64,000 nt of DNA from Olleya marilimosa CAM030 (GTDB lineage: Bacteria > Bacteroidota > Bacteroidia > Flavobacteriales > Flavobacteriaceae). A model generated the notes under the pieces. The model was not told the DNA's origin. It made no database searches and was given only the letters and a program-made list of their open reading frames with translations. Both the position numbers and the translations under genes were made by a program. Location: contig NZ_JADR01000007.1 of the NCBI RefSeq assembly GCF_000518485.1, positions 1 to 64,000 of the forward strand, given 5' to 3'. Positions 1 through 8,569 of the stretch are shown here, one piece after another; within the stretch, counting starts at the first letter, position 1; each line of letters opens with the position of its first letter.

Positions 1-498
1 CCTTTTTTCTCAGAAAATATTAATGAAGTTACTCCAAATATTGGAGCTGGATTATATTTTTACAAACCAAGTAAGTTTTATATATCTGCCTCTATGCCTA
101 ACATTTTAAATTCTGTGCATTTAGATGCAAATGGCTTTAAAATAGGATCAGAAACGCAACACTTTTTTGGAGCAGCAGGATACGTATTTGATTTATCAGA
201 AAACTTTAAGCTAAAGCCACACGCTTTAGCTAAAGTTGCTTTTGATGCACCAGTAAGTTTTGATGTTAACTTAAACTTATTTATGTATGACTTTGTAGAA
301 GTAGGAGCAGGTTACCGCTTAGACGACTCTTTTAGTGGTATGGTCAACTTTTTAGTAGCACCTAATTTAAGAATAGGTTATGCGTATGACAGTATCCAAT
401 CACAATTAGATGTTGTAACCAACTCATCACACGAGATTTTTATCAACTTTGATATTAATCTTCCAAGAAAAGTATCACGTTCACCACGTTATTTCTAA
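1..498 (+). CDS. PorP/SprF family type IX secretion outer-membrane protein, 5'-truncated by the window edge
   Basis: The reading frame is open from base 1, so this is the C-terminal part (165 residues visible) of a larger protein; the ATG at 94 is internal. The visible part consists of alternating beta-strand segments (for example GLYFYKPSKFYISASMPN and LRIGYAYDSI), as in the C-terminal beta-barrel of PorP/SprF proteins, which normally have about 300-330 residues. Members sit in the outer membrane and act with the T9SS, often anchoring a partner or an adhesin. It lies 19 bases upstream of a TPR-OmpA protein, a gene pair repeated many times in Flavobacteriaceae genomes, where the pair often follows a large secreted adhesin gene. 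The family is clear; the exact partner cannot be seen. Confidence 0.85.
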   Translation, partial: PFFSENINEVTPNIGAGLYFYKPSKFYISASMPNILNSVHLDANGFKIGSETQHFFGAAGYVFDLSENFKLKPHALAKVAFDAPVSFDVNLNLFMYDFVEVGAGYRLDDSFSGMVNFLVAPNLRIGYAYDSIQSQLDVVTNSSHEIFINFDINLPRKVSRSPRYF

Positions 499-517
499 TC
501 ATAAGCTAACCAATACA

Positions 518-2428
518 ATGAAAAAAATACAACTATTTATATTCGCGATATTACTAAGCAGTACCAGTGTGTTTGCTCAAAGTGATGCGACAAAAAAAGC
601 CGATAAACATTTTGCTAAATTTCAATTTGTTGATGCTATTGAAGCTTATAACAAGCTAATTGAAAAAGGAGAAGGTAACGCTTACATATATTCTAGATTA
701 GCAGAGGCTAATTATAACATTTTTAGTACAGTAGAATCTGAAAAATGGTATGCTAAGGCACTTGAAGCAGGCGCTTCTGAGCCAGAAATGCTATTTAAAT
801 ATTCTGAAATGTTAAAAGCTAATGGTAAGTACGAAGCTTCTAATGTACAAATGGATAAATTTGCATCTATGCGTCCAGCAGATGATCGTGCTGTTATGTA
901 CAAAGCTAATCCAGAGTATTTATCAAAAATTTTAGATAAAGGTAAAAAGTTTAATGTACAAAGTTTAGACCTTAACAGTAATATGTCTGATTTTGGAGGT
1001 ACACTTCAAGATGGTAAACTTTATATTACGTCTTCTAGAAATGCAAGCAGAAAAAACTATGGTTGGAATGAAGAGCCTTTCTTAGATATCTATGAATATA
1101 CTGTTGCAGAAGATGGAAGTTACCAAGCAGAAAACTTATTAGATGGTAAAATTAATACTAAATACCACGAAGGTATTGTAAGTTTTACACCAGATGGTAA
1201 AACAATGTTTTTCTCTAGAGAAAGTTTCTTTGAAAACATCTACGAAAAAGACAGCTTGTCTAACACTAAATATAGTGTCTTACACTTATTTAAAGCTAAA
1301 AAAGGTAGTAATGGTTTCTCTGAAGTAGAAGCATTACCTATTAATAGCCAAAATTATTCTATTAAAAACCCAACAATAAGCCAAGATGGTTCTATAATTT
1401 ATTTTGCAAGTGATATGCCAGGTGGATTTGGAAAGTTTGATATCTACAAAGCTACTTTAGACGCTAACGGAAATGTTGGTACACCTGTAAATATGGGACA
1501 AAAAGTTAATACAGAAGGACAAGAAATGTTTCCTTATGTAAGTAGTAATAACACCCTTTATTTTTCTTCAACAGGTCATTTAGGTCTTGGAGGTATGGAT
1601 GTATTTTATACAAAAGAGATTGATGGAAAGTTAGCTCCAATACGTAATGTTGGAATACCAATTAATAGTAATGGTGATGATTTTGCTTTTAGAATGAACG
1701 AAGAAACTGGAGAAGGTTTTGTGTCTTCAAATCGTGAAGGAGGAAAAGGAAGTGATGATATTTATGCTATCAAAAAATTACAACCATTATGTGATGTATT
1801 AATAGTAGGTACGGTTTTAGATGAAAAAACAGGTAAGCCAGTTTCAGGTGCATTAACAACATTAGTAGATGCAAATGGTAACGTTTTAGCATCTAAACCA
1901 GCTAATACTGATGGTAAAGTGGAGTATATTGTTGAGTGTGATACACCTACAGAATTAAAAGTTACAATGGAAGGTTATGAAAGTAATAAAGTAGCTGTTA
2001 AAGGAAGTAACGAAGAAGAAGTTGCTGTTACAGTTAACTTAAAACCAATTGAAGAGATTATTACTCCAGAACAAGTGGTGCTTAATCCAATATACTTTGA
2101 TTTTGATAAATCTAATATTACTGCACGTGCTGCTTTTGAATTAGATAACTTAGTTCAAGTTATGAACAAGTATCCTGATATGGTAATACAAGCTACTTCT
2201 CACACAGATTTTAGAGGGTCTAAGCAGTACAACCAAGGATTATCTGAAAGACGTGCACAAACGACTATACAGTATGTGATCTCTAAAGGAATTGATGCTA
2301 GCAGAATTAGTGCTTCAGGACGTGGAGAAACAGAACCAGCAGTGGACTGTAAGCCATGTACAGATCAAGAACATGAACTTAATAGAAGAAGTCAATTTTT
2401 TATTACAAGTGGAGGTCCTAAAAAGTAA
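518..2428 (+). CDS. PorE-like OmpA family protein with TPR, beta-propeller and OmpA peptidoglycan-binding domains
   Basis: 636 residues from the ATG at 518, which begins a clear signal peptide (MKKIQLFIFAILLSSTSVFAQ); the open frame extends upstream to 449, but that would overlap the preceding gene and bury the signal peptide. Order: signal peptide, TPR-like helices (about 25-130), WD40/PD40 beta-propeller blades (about 150-420, with repeats such as GKMFFSR/GIIYFASD), a carboxypeptidase-regulatory-like beta domain (about 425-510), and a C-terminal OmpA domain (about 525-636) with the typical NPIYFDFDKSNI and RRAQTTIQYVISKGI segments. This architecture matches PorE, the periplasmic T9SS component thought to tether the complex to peptidoglycan. 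Several paralogues usually exist per genome, each next to a PorP/SprF gene as here, so this need not be the PorE of the core machine. Confidence 0.88.
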   Translation: MKKIQLFIFAILLSSTSVFAQSDATKKADKHFAKFQFVDAIEAYNKLIEKGEGNAYIYSRLAEANYNIFSTVESEKWYAKALEAGASEPEMLFKYSEMLKANGKYEASNVQMDKFASMRPADDRAVMYKANPEYLSKILDKGKKFNVQSLDLNSNMSDFGGTLQDGKLYITSSRNASRKNYGWNEEPFLDIYEYTVAEDGSYQAENLLDGKINTKYHEGIVSFTPDGKTMFFSRESFFENIYEKDSLSNTKYSVLHLFKAKKGSNGFSEVEALPINSQNYSIKNPTISQDGSIIYFASDMPGGFGKFDIYKATLDANGNVGTPVNMGQKVNTEGQEMFPYVSSNNTLYFSSTGHLGLGGMDVFYTKEIDGKLAPIRNVGIPINSNGDDFAFRMNEETGEGFVSSNREGGKGSDDIYAIKKLQPLCDVLIVGTVLDEKTGKPVSGALTTLVDANGNVLASKPANTDGKVEYIVECDTPTELKVTMEGYESNKVAVKGSNEEEVAVTVNLKPIEEIITPEQVVLNPIYFDFDKSNITARAAFELDNLVQVMNKYPDMVIQATSHTDFRGSKQYNQGLSERRAQTTIQYVISKGIDASRISASGRGETEPAVDCKPCTDQEHELNRRSQFFITSGGPKK

Positions 2429-2460
2429 TCTATACAATTAACAACCAAATTACAAACCAT

Positions 2461-2493
2461 AAAAAAGCCTTACTTTAAGTAAGGCTTTTTTTT
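2461..2493 (+). terminator. Rho-independent terminator after the OmpA-family gene
   Basis: Stem AAAGCCTTAC/GTAAGGCTTT with a short TTTAA loop and a run of eight T. It would end the PorP-OmpA transcript. The same stem sequence recurs 140 bases downstream. Confidence 0.85.
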
Positions 2494-2600
2494 ATTCTTA
2501 TGTGTGTAATTAAGGACTGATATTTAAATATATTATACATTAAATAATGTTAAATGGATTTTATTTTTGATGTTTAATAGACTAAATATTAAGCATAAAA

Positions 2601-2625
2601 AAAGCCTTACATAGTAAGGCTTTTT
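2601..2625 (-). terminator. Terminator of the RNase E/G gene
   Basis: Arms at 2601-2610 and 2614-2623 with a 3-base loop, overlapping the 3' end of the minus-strand RNase gene; on the minus strand it is followed by an A/T-rich tract. The stem is identical to that of the plus-strand terminator at 2461-2493, so the two convergent genes end in near-duplicate hairpins. Confidence 0.75.
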
Positions 2626-2626
2626 G

Positions 2627-4171
2627 TTATTTAATTTGATTACCATCTTTGTCAACAAAATGATATTCAAGGTATGTGTAAGCATCTCTTGGTTGTATTT
2701 TAACCCATTTTTTGTGTTCAAAAAACCATTTTGAACGAATAGATGGAAAACCTTTTGTTAAAAAGGCTGCTATAAAAGGATGTGTGTTTAAGGTCACCTT
2801 TTTATAGTCTTTTTTAAATATTTGTTCTATGTCGTGAGTTATTTTAGGCACAATGTTAATTGGTGCTTCGACTTCTTCTCCATTAAAACTGTTAGGATTT
2901 TCCTCTCTGGTTTTAATATTCATTTCTGGTCTTACTCTTTGACGTGTAATTTGAATCAATCCAAACTTACTAGGAGGTAATATTTTGTGTTTGGCACGAT
3001 CATCTTTCATTTCGTCACGAAGATGATTGTAAAGTTTTTTTCTATGTTCAGCAGTATTTAAGTCTATAAAGTCTATCACAATAATTCCACCCATATCACG
3101 TAATCTTAACTGACGTGCTACTTCTGTAGCAGAGATTAAGTTTACTTCAAGAGCTGTGTCTTCTTGCGAGTTTGATTTGTTAGATCTATTACCACTATTT
3201 ACATCAATGACGTGAAGCGCTTCAGTATGCTCGATAACAAGGTATGCACCTTTAGCCATAGAGACCGTCTTACCAAAAGCAGTTTTAATTTGTCTTTCAA
3301 TTCCAAATTTTTCAAAAATAGGAATGTTAGACTGATGTAATTTAACTATTGATTCTTTTTTTGGTGCGTATTGTTGCACGTAATCTTTAACTTGAGCATG
3401 TAAAGCTTCATCATCTACATGAATACCTGTAAACGTGTCGTTAAAAATATCTCTTAATATAGAAGAGGCTTTATTTAACTCACCCAATACTTTGGTAGGA
3501 TGATTTGCTTTATGCAATTTTTTACACATTGCTGTCCAACGACTAAGCAAATTTTGTAAATCTTTATCTAGTTCGGCTACTTTTTTGCCTTCTGCTACTG
3601 TTCGTACAATAACTCCAAAACCAGGTGGAGTAATACTCCTTACTAAGCGTTTTAAGCGTTCTTTTTCTTCTTTACTCTCTATCTTTTGTGAAATAGAAAT
3701 TCGATCAGAAAAAGGTACTAAAACAATGTATCTACCTGCTATGGATAGCTCTGAGCTAATCCTTGGGCCTTTAGTAGATATTGGTTCTTTAACTATTTGT
3801 ACTAAAATAGACTGATTTGATTTTAAGACGTCAGTAATCTTTCCGTCTTTATCAATATCTTTTTCAAATGGGTAATCCTTTAAAGAAAAATCTTTTAGTT
3901 TACCTGTGCTTACACTTTTTGTGAATTTTAAAAGAGAGGACATTTTTGGTCCTAAATCATGATAATGCAAAAATGCATCTTTCTCATAACCAACATTGAC
4001 AAATGCTGCATTTAGTCCTGGAACAGCTTTTCTTATTTTGGCGATAAACACATCACCAACCGCAAAGTTGTTCCCATCTTCCTCTTTATGTAATTCAACT
4101 AATTTTCCATCTTTTAATAAGGCAAAATCAACAGCTTCTGGACTAGATCTAATAATTAATTCTTTATCCAT
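2627..4171 (-). CDS. rng: Ribonuclease E/G family endoribonuclease
   Basis: 514 residues, starting at the ATG at 4171. An N-terminal S1 domain interrupted by an insertion (about 35-130) is followed by the RNase E/G catalytic domain. The two metal-binding aspartates are visible in HVIDVNSG and VIDFIDL, next to the conserved ARQLRLRDMGGIIV stretch. The enzyme cleaves single-stranded RNA and takes part in rRNA maturation and mRNA decay. The zinc-link CPxC motif that follows the catalytic domain in E. coli RNase E/G is absent: after GLIQITRQRVRPEMN the chain continues without cysteines. The gene lies downstream of HU and the small basic gene on the same strand, a common flavobacterial order. Confidence 0.93.
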   Translation of the reverse strand: MDKELIIRSSPEAVDFALLKDGKLVELHKEEDGNNFAVGDVFIAKIRKAVPGLNAAFVNVGYEKDAFLHYHDLGPKMSSLLKFTKSVSTGKLKDFSLKDYPFEKDIDKDGKITDVLKSNQSILVQIVKEPISTKGPRISSELSIAGRYIVLVPFSDRISISQKIESKEEKERLKRLVRSITPPGFGVIVRTVAEGKKVAELDKDLQNLLSRWTAMCKKLHKANHPTKVLGELNKASSILRDIFNDTFTGIHVDDEALHAQVKDYVQQYAPKKESIVKLHQSNIPIFEKFGIERQIKTAFGKTVSMAKGAYLVIEHTEALHVIDVNSGNRSNKSNSQEDTALEVNLISATEVARQLRLRDMGGIIVIDFIDLNTAEHRKKLYNHLRDEMKDDRAKHKILPPSKFGLIQITRQRVRPEMNIKTREENPNSFNGEEVEAPINIVPKITHDIEQIFKKDYKKVTLNTHPFIAAFLTKGFPSIRSKWFFEHKKWVKIQPRDAYTYLEYHFVDKDGNQIK

Positions 4172-4221
4172 TTAAGGTTAATTTTTATCCATACAACTAG
4201 GTATAGATGGATTATACAATA

Positions 4222-4260
4222 TATCTTACCTTTTTTTTAAAAATAAAAAAAGGTAAGATA
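4222..4260. repeat. Perfect inverted repeat upstream of the RNase E/G gene
   Basis: TATCTTACC (4222-4230) and GGTAAGATA (4252-4260) flank T-rich and A-rich tracts that extend the pairing to 15 base pairs. It sits 50 bases before the RNase start and 130 bases after the stop of the small basic gene. It could be a second terminator or an mRNA-leader hairpin; RNase E in other bacteria is autoregulated through a leader hairpin, but whether that applies here is speculation. Confidence 0.5.
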
Positions 4261-4360
4261 ATCACAGGATTTTTTAAATCCGTTTGAGTTTAAAAATACG
4301 CAAGGTTTTACATATTTATATTAAACTCTATTTTCAAAGAACGATAATTTTAATAAACCA

Positions 4361-4387
4361 AAAAAGTAGTTATATAAACTACTTTTT
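4361..4387 (-). terminator. Terminator after the small basic (ribosomal-like) gene
   Basis: Perfect 11-bp stem (4361-4371 with 4377-4387), 5-base ATATA loop, with T-rich arms on both sides. It lies four bases past the stop codon of the 30-codon gene on the minus strand, which supports that gene being real and separately terminated. Confidence 0.75.
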
Positions 4388-4391
4388 GGTA

Positions 4392-4484
4392 CTATTTCTT
4401 CTTCTTGTGACGATTAGCGCGTCTACGTTTTTTACGCTTATGCGTTGCAACCTTGTGTCTTTTACGTTTCTTACCACTTGGCAT
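4392..4484 (-). CDS. 30-residue Lys/Arg-rich small protein, probably ribosomal (bL38-like?)
   Basis: A 31-codon frame encodes MPSGKKRKRHKVATHKRKKR followed by RRANRHKKKK: 20 of 30 residues are Lys, Arg or His. I recall near-identical short proteins across Bacteroidota; a Bacteroidota-specific large-subunit protein named bL38 was reported from the Flavobacterium johnsoniae ribosome, and this may be it, but I cannot confirm the match. The start has an A-rich upstream region, the stop is followed at once by a strong hairpin, and HU lies 42 bases upstream on the same strand. It is below usual length cut-offs and easily left unannotated. Confidence 0.75.
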   Translation of the reverse strand: MPSGKKRKRHKVATHKRKKRRRANRHKKKK

Positions 4485-4526
4485 AGGGTTAATGTTTTTA
4501 AATTAATAATTCGTTTATAATATTTT

Positions 4527-4817
4527 TTACTTTACGTCTACGTTAGTTTTTACACCCTCTACAAATACTTTTGCAGGTTTAAACGCTGGTATGTTATGAG
4601 CAGGAATCTTGATAGTCGTATTTTTTGAAATATTTCTTCCTGTTTTTTCTGCTCTTGTTTTAATGATAAAGCTACCAAATCCTCTAAGGTAAACATTATC
4701 ACCACCTTCTAAAGATGTTTTAACTTCTTCCATAAAAGTCTCCACAGTTGCCTGAACATCTCCTTTTTCTATTCCTAATTTTTCAGAAATCTTTGTTACT
4801 AAATCAGCTTTAGTCAT
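4527..4817 (-). CDS. HU family DNA-binding protein
   Basis: 96 residues beginning MTKADLVTKISEKLGI, with the family's NVYLRGFGSFIIKTRAEKTG segment leading into the beta arm and NTTIKIPAHNIPAFKPAK closing it. HU dimers bend and compact DNA and support replication, repair and transcription. Length is typical (about 90-100). A TAnnTTTG box lies 42 bases upstream. It heads a minus-strand run with the small basic protein and RNase E/G and is divergent from mutY. Confidence 0.95.
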   Translation of the reverse strand: MTKADLVTKISEKLGIEKGDVQATVETFMEEVKTSLEGGDNVYLRGFGSFIIKTRAEKTGRNISKNTTIKIPAHNIPAFKPAKVFVEGVKTNVDVK

Positions 4818-4858
4818 TTTCTTTTCTTGTTTGCGTTATTAATTTTTCTAAGGGTTGG

Positions 4859-4866
4859 CAAATATA
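4859..4866 (-). promoter_or_regulatory. Promoter -7 box for HU
   Basis: Minus-strand TATATTTG followed by CC matches the Bacteroidota -7 consensus TAnnTTTG. Predicted transcription start is about 7 bases further, leaving a leader of about 35 bases. Confidence 0.6.
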
Positions 4867-4923
4867 GGCATTTAATATTCAATATTTCAAACCTAATTCA
4901 TTAAAATTTAATGCGATAAACTT

Positions 4924-4931
4924 TACTTTTG
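4924..4931 (+). promoter_or_regulatory. Promoter -7 box for mutY
   Basis: TACTTTTG followed by C matches TAnnTTTG and sits 23 bases before the mutY ATG, back-to-back with the HU promoter in a 137-base divergent region. Confidence 0.6.
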
Positions 4932-4954
4932 CTTTTCTTACTTTTTTCTAATAA

Positions 4955-5995
4955 ATGAACTTTGCAAAACAATTAATTAATTGGTACACAGATAATAAAC
5001 GAGATTTACCTTGGCGTAATACCACAAACCCTTATTATATTTGGCTTTCCGAAATCATTTTACAGCAAACACAAGTAGTACAAGGTCTTCCATATTACAA
5101 CGCTTTTACCACTAATTTTCCAACTGTTTTTGACTTAGCTAACGCAGATGAGCAGGATGTGTTAAAGTTATGGCAAGGACTAGGCTATTATTCTAGAGCT
5201 AGAAATTTACATGCTTCAGCTAAATATATAGTAAATGAATTAGATGGACGCTTTCCGGACACTTTTAATGAAATTATTAAACTTAAAGGTGTAGGAGATT
5301 ATACTGCAAGTGCGATTGCTTCTATTTGTTTTAATCACGTTACTGCAGTTGTAGATGGTAATGTGTATAGAGCATTGTCTAGGATTTATGGTATTTATAC
5401 ACCTATAAATACAGGTAAGGGGTTTAAAGAGTTTAAAGCATTAGCTCAACAATTAATTGATAAAAAAGAACCTGCAACTTTTAACCAAGCTATAATGGAG
5501 TTTGGAGCAAGATTATGTAAGCCCAAAAATCCAGATTGTGACAATTGCCCATTTAACACAAAATGTATCGCATTATCTAAAGCTGTAATTACGGATTTAC
5601 CAGTTAAAATTAAAAGTGCTAAGGTTACCAAAAAGTATTATAACTTTATTGTTATCCTTTCTAAAGACGGTAATACAATACTAGAACAACGTACAGGAAA
5701 TGGTATTTGGCAAAACTTGTATCAATTTCCTTTACTTGAAACAGATAAAGACACTTCTTTTTCTGAAATTGTAAAACAAATTAAACTTATTAATTACCTA
5801 AAGGACCAATCTATTGAGGTGTCATTGTATAATGAAAAAGCAGTGATCCATAAATTATCGCATCAACATTTGTATACCAAATTTTGGATTGTAACGTTAG
5901 ATAGCGCCTTGCCAAAAGGTATAGCATTAGATAAAATTACGGATTATCCAGTGCCTATTTTGATAGGGAATTTTATCGAAAAATTTAATTTTTAA
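4955..5995 (+). CDS. mutY: A/G-specific adenine glycosylase
   Basis: 346 residues. MutY removes adenine mispaired with 8-oxoguanine. The catalytic glutamate is in WLSEIILQQTQV (about residue 33), the helix-hairpin-helix is LKGVGDYTASAI (about 110-121) and the GPD aspartate is in VVDGNVYR (about 135). The four 4Fe-4S cysteines follow as C-X6-C-X2-C-X5-C (about 190-206). The C-terminal third is the NUDIX-like domain that reads 8-oxoG, with the SHQHLYTKFW segment. It is followed by ssb 92 bases later, an order seen in other Flavobacteriia before gldE/gldD. Confidence 0.96.
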   Translation: MNFAKQLINWYTDNKRDLPWRNTTNPYYIWLSEIILQQTQVVQGLPYYNAFTTNFPTVFDLANADEQDVLKLWQGLGYYSRARNLHASAKYIVNELDGRFPDTFNEIIKLKGVGDYTASAIASICFNHVTAVVDGNVYRALSRIYGIYTPINTGKGFKEFKALAQQLIDKKEPATFNQAIMEFGARLCKPKNPDCDNCPFNTKCIALSKAVITDLPVKIKSAKVTKKYYNFIVILSKDGNTILEQRTGNGIWQNLYQFPLLETDKDTSFSEIVKQIKLINYLKDQSIEVSLYNEKAVIHKLSHQHLYTKFWIVTLDSALPKGIALDKITDYPVPILIGNFIEKFNF

Positions 5996-6057
5996 ATCAT
6001 TACACGCAGTGCTTCAATATTTTTTATTAAATTTATTTACATTGAAGCTTAAAGCTG

Positions 6058-6065
6058 TAATTTTG
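6058..6065 (+). promoter_or_regulatory. Promoter -7 box for ssb
   Basis: TAATTTTG followed by TATTAG, 22 bases before the ssb start; matches TAnnTTTG. Confidence 0.55.
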
Positions 6066-6087
6066 TATTAGAATAAAAACACAATTT

Positions 6088-6534
6088 ATGTCAGGAACAT
6101 TAAATAAAGTTATGCTAATTGGGCATTTAGGAGACGAAGTTAAAATGCACTACTTTGAAGGAGGTGGTTGTGTTGGACGTTTTCCTTTAGCGACTAACGA
6201 GACCTACGTTAGTAAGCAAACTAACGAGCGCGTAACAAATACAGATTGGCATAATATTGTAGTGCGTAATAAAGCTGCAGAAATTTGTGAGAAATATTTA
6301 ACAAAAGGTGATAAGGTTTATGTTGAAGGTCGTATAAAAACTAGAAAATGGCAAGACGAATCTGGAATTGATCGTTATAGTACAGAGATTCAAGTGTCTG
6401 ACTTTACCTTTTTAAGTACCAAGCGTGATCCTGAAGCAGCACCAACAACACCAGCTGCACAACAACAAGCACCAAAACCTGATACTCAAAAACAAACACC
6501 TTCTGCTTCTAGCGAAGATGATCTACCGTTTTAA
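6088..6534 (+). CDS. ssb: Single-stranded DNA-binding protein
   Basis: 148 residues. An OB fold (about 1-112) begins MSGTLNKVMLIGHLGDEVKM and includes the TDWHNIVVRNKAAEICEKYL and KVYVEGRIKTRKW signatures. A low-complexity Ala/Pro/Gln linker follows, then the acidic tip EDDLPF that recruits repair and replication partners. The protein works as a tetramer coating ssDNA. It lies 9 bases upstream of gldE. A DUF3127 protein elsewhere in this window (28887-29264) ends in the same DDLPF tip. Confidence 0.96.
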   Translation: MSGTLNKVMLIGHLGDEVKMHYFEGGGCVGRFPLATNETYVSKQTNERVTNTDWHNIVVRNKAAEICEKYLTKGDKVYVEGRIKTRKWQDESGIDRYSTEIQVSDFTFLSTKRDPEAAPTTPAAQQQAPKPDTQKQTPSASSEDDLPF

Positions 6535-6543
6535 TAAGTGATT

Positions 6544-7848
6544 ATGGACCCTGAACCCTCGAGTTTTTTAGCATTAGTAATTTCTGACAACATTAATATT
6601 GTACTAGGTTTTGTACTGTTAATTGTATTATTGATATGTTCTGCAATGATTTCTGGAGCAGAAGTCGCTTTGTTTTCATTAACTAAATCAGATCTTGAAG
6701 ACGAAGCATTACAAGGTAAAAAGCAGATTCAAATAATTTCAAAGCTATTAATTCGTCCTAAAAAATTATTGGCAACCATTTTAGTAGCTAATAATTTTAT
6801 AAATATTGGTATTGTAATACTATTTGCTTTTTTAGGGAACTATTTGTTTTCAGGTATAAACTCTGCATTAGTTAAGTTTATAGTAGAAGTAGTAGTCATT
6901 ACTTTTTTAATTTTATTGTTTGGAGAAATTTTACCTAAGATTTATGCCAGTCGTAACAATCTAAAATTTGCGACATTTATGGCTTATCCACTACGTGTCT
7001 TAGATGTGTTGTTTTCGCCTTTAAGTTTACCAATGCGAAGTATAACTTTGACAATTCATAATAGATTAGGAAAACAAAAATCTAATATAAGTGTCGATCA
7101 ATTGTCACAAGCTTTAGAGTTAACTAGCGAGCATGACACTACTAAAGAAGAACAAAAAATACTACAAGGGATTGTAAGTTTTGGTAATACAGACACCAAA
7201 CAAGTTATGCAACCTCGTATTGATGTTTTTGCATTAAATGTAGAGCAGCCTTACAGCGAGATTATCCCAGAAATTATTGAAAACGGTTATTCTAGAATAC
7301 CTGTTTATAAGGATAGTATGGATAATATTGTGGGTGTGCTTTACGTTAAAGATTTGCTGCCTTATATTGATAAACAAACTTTTGATTGGACTACATTATT
7401 AAGAGCGCCATTTTTTGTACCAGAAAACAAAAAATTAGATGATTTAATGGCAGAGTTCCAAGAGAAAAAAGTGCATCTTGCTGTTGTAGTGGACGAGTAT
7501 GGAGGGACTTCTGGATTAGTGTCATTAGAAGATATTATTGAAGAGATTGTAGGAGATATTAGTGACGAGTTTGATGACGAAGACTTAGTGTTTTCAAAGC
7601 TTGATGATAAAAATTATGCTTTTGAAGGTAAAACAGCATTAAAAGATTTTTATAAAATTATTAAGTTAGAAAACGATACAATTTTTGAAGATAATAAAGG
7701 TGAAGCTGAGACTATTGCTGGTTTTATTCTAGAAAATTCTGGAGGTTTTCCTAAACGAAACAGTAAAATACATTTTGAAAACTATGTGTTTACCATTGAA
7801 GCACTAGACAAAAAACGTATCAAACGAGTTAAAGTCACTTTACCATAA
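6544..7848 (+). CDS. gldE: Gliding motility-associated membrane protein GldE (CNNM/CorC-like)
   Basis: 434 residues from the ATG at 6544; an in-frame GTG at 6538 is an alternative start two codons earlier. Three or four membrane segments form the DUF21/CNNM domain (about 15-190). Two CBS domains follow (about 205-335, including VMQPRIDVFALN and HLAVVVDEYGGTSGLVSLED), then the CorC/HlyC C-terminal domain (about 350-434). Known GldE proteins are needed for, or support, gliding and T9SS function in Flavobacterium. The gene precedes gldD, its usual partner, by 44 bases. The family name alone would be hemolysin C/CorC; the gldD neighbour makes GldE the better call. Confidence 0.92.
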   Translation: MDPEPSSFLALVISDNINIVLGFVLLIVLLICSAMISGAEVALFSLTKSDLEDEALQGKKQIQIISKLLIRPKKLLATILVANNFINIGIVILFAFLGNYLFSGINSALVKFIVEVVVITFLILLFGEILPKIYASRNNLKFATFMAYPLRVLDVLFSPLSLPMRSITLTIHNRLGKQKSNISVDQLSQALELTSEHDTTKEEQKILQGIVSFGNTDTKQVMQPRIDVFALNVEQPYSEIIPEIIENGYSRIPVYKDSMDNIVGVLYVKDLLPYIDKQTFDWTTLLRAPFFVPENKKLDDLMAEFQEKKVHLAVVVDEYGGTSGLVSLEDIIEEIVGDISDEFDDEDLVFSKLDDKNYAFEGKTALKDFYKIIKLENDTIFEDNKGEAETIAGFILENSGGFPKRNSKIHFENYVFTIEALDKKRIKRVKVTLP

Positions 7849-7892
7849 ATAATAAAATATAGGCATATCACTATTGCTGTAGTAATTATACC

Positions 7893-8471
7893 ATGAGACA
7901 ATTAATAATTATTCTTTTAACTTTTGTAACATTAACAAGTTGTGGTAGCGACCCAATACCAAAGCCCAAAGGTTATCTTAGATTAGAGTATCCTCAGGCA
8001 GATTATAAAACGTATAATCAAGATTTGCCTTTTGCTTTTGACAGAAATATGCTAAGTGATACCATAATATATAAGCCTTTACAAGATGATGTAAAAAGTT
8101 TTGGACTTAACATAGAGTATAAAAAATTAAAAGGAACCATTTACCTTACTTATAAAGCAATAGATGGACAAGAGCGTTTAATAAAATACCTTAAAAATGC
8201 TCAAAATTTTACACAAGAACACACAAAAAAAGCAGATGCAATTGAAGAGGTGGTTTGGGAAAATCCTGTAAATAAAGTGTACGGAATGTTTTATGAAGTT
8301 GGAGGTAATGCAGCATCACAATCTCAGTTTTACATTACAGATAGTATAAACCACTTTTTAACTGGATCTTTATACTTTTATGCTAAGCCCAACTACGATT
8401 CTATTTTACCAGCAGCTAATTATCTTCAAAAAGATATAAAACGAATAATGGAAAGTGTAGAGTGGAAGTAA
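7893..8471 (+). CDS. gldD: Gliding motility lipoprotein GldD
   Basis: 192 residues with a lipoprotein signal (MRQLIIILLTFVTLTSCGSD; lipobox LTSC, Cys at 17). Near the N terminus are the characteristic PKPKGYLRLEYPQADY and, near the end, GSLYFYAKPNYDSI. GldD is a cell-envelope lipoprotein essential for gliding and for T9SS-dependent secretion in F. johnsoniae; its biochemical role is not established. It directly follows gldE and is closed by a strong terminator. Confidence 0.95.
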   Translation: MRQLIIILLTFVTLTSCGSDPIPKPKGYLRLEYPQADYKTYNQDLPFAFDRNMLSDTIIYKPLQDDVKSFGLNIEYKKLKGTIYLTYKAIDGQERLIKYLKNAQNFTQEHTKKADAIEEVVWENPVNKVYGMFYEVGGNAASQSQFYITDSINHFLTGSLYFYAKPNYDSILPAANYLQKDIKRIMESVEWK

Positions 8472-8520
8472 ATTGTTTTCTGGATAAATATTATAACAGA
8501 AACATCTAAAATTTGAAACA

Positions 8521-8552
8521 AAAAAAGCCTTGAGAAATCAAGGCTTTTTTTT
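8521..8552. terminator. Bidirectional terminator between gldD and the HMA lipoprotein gene
   Basis: Perfect 13-bp stem (8521-8533 with 8538-8550), GAAA loop, and A and T runs on either side, so it can serve both convergent genes. Confidence 0.88.
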
Positions 8553-8569
8553 GTGATAATGTTTGATTG

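Noticed and set aside
4284-4520. Plus-strand 78-residue frame
   Set aside because: It runs opposite the Lys/Arg-rich small gene and its terminator, and its composition (Leu/Phe/Thr) is what that gene gives in reverse.
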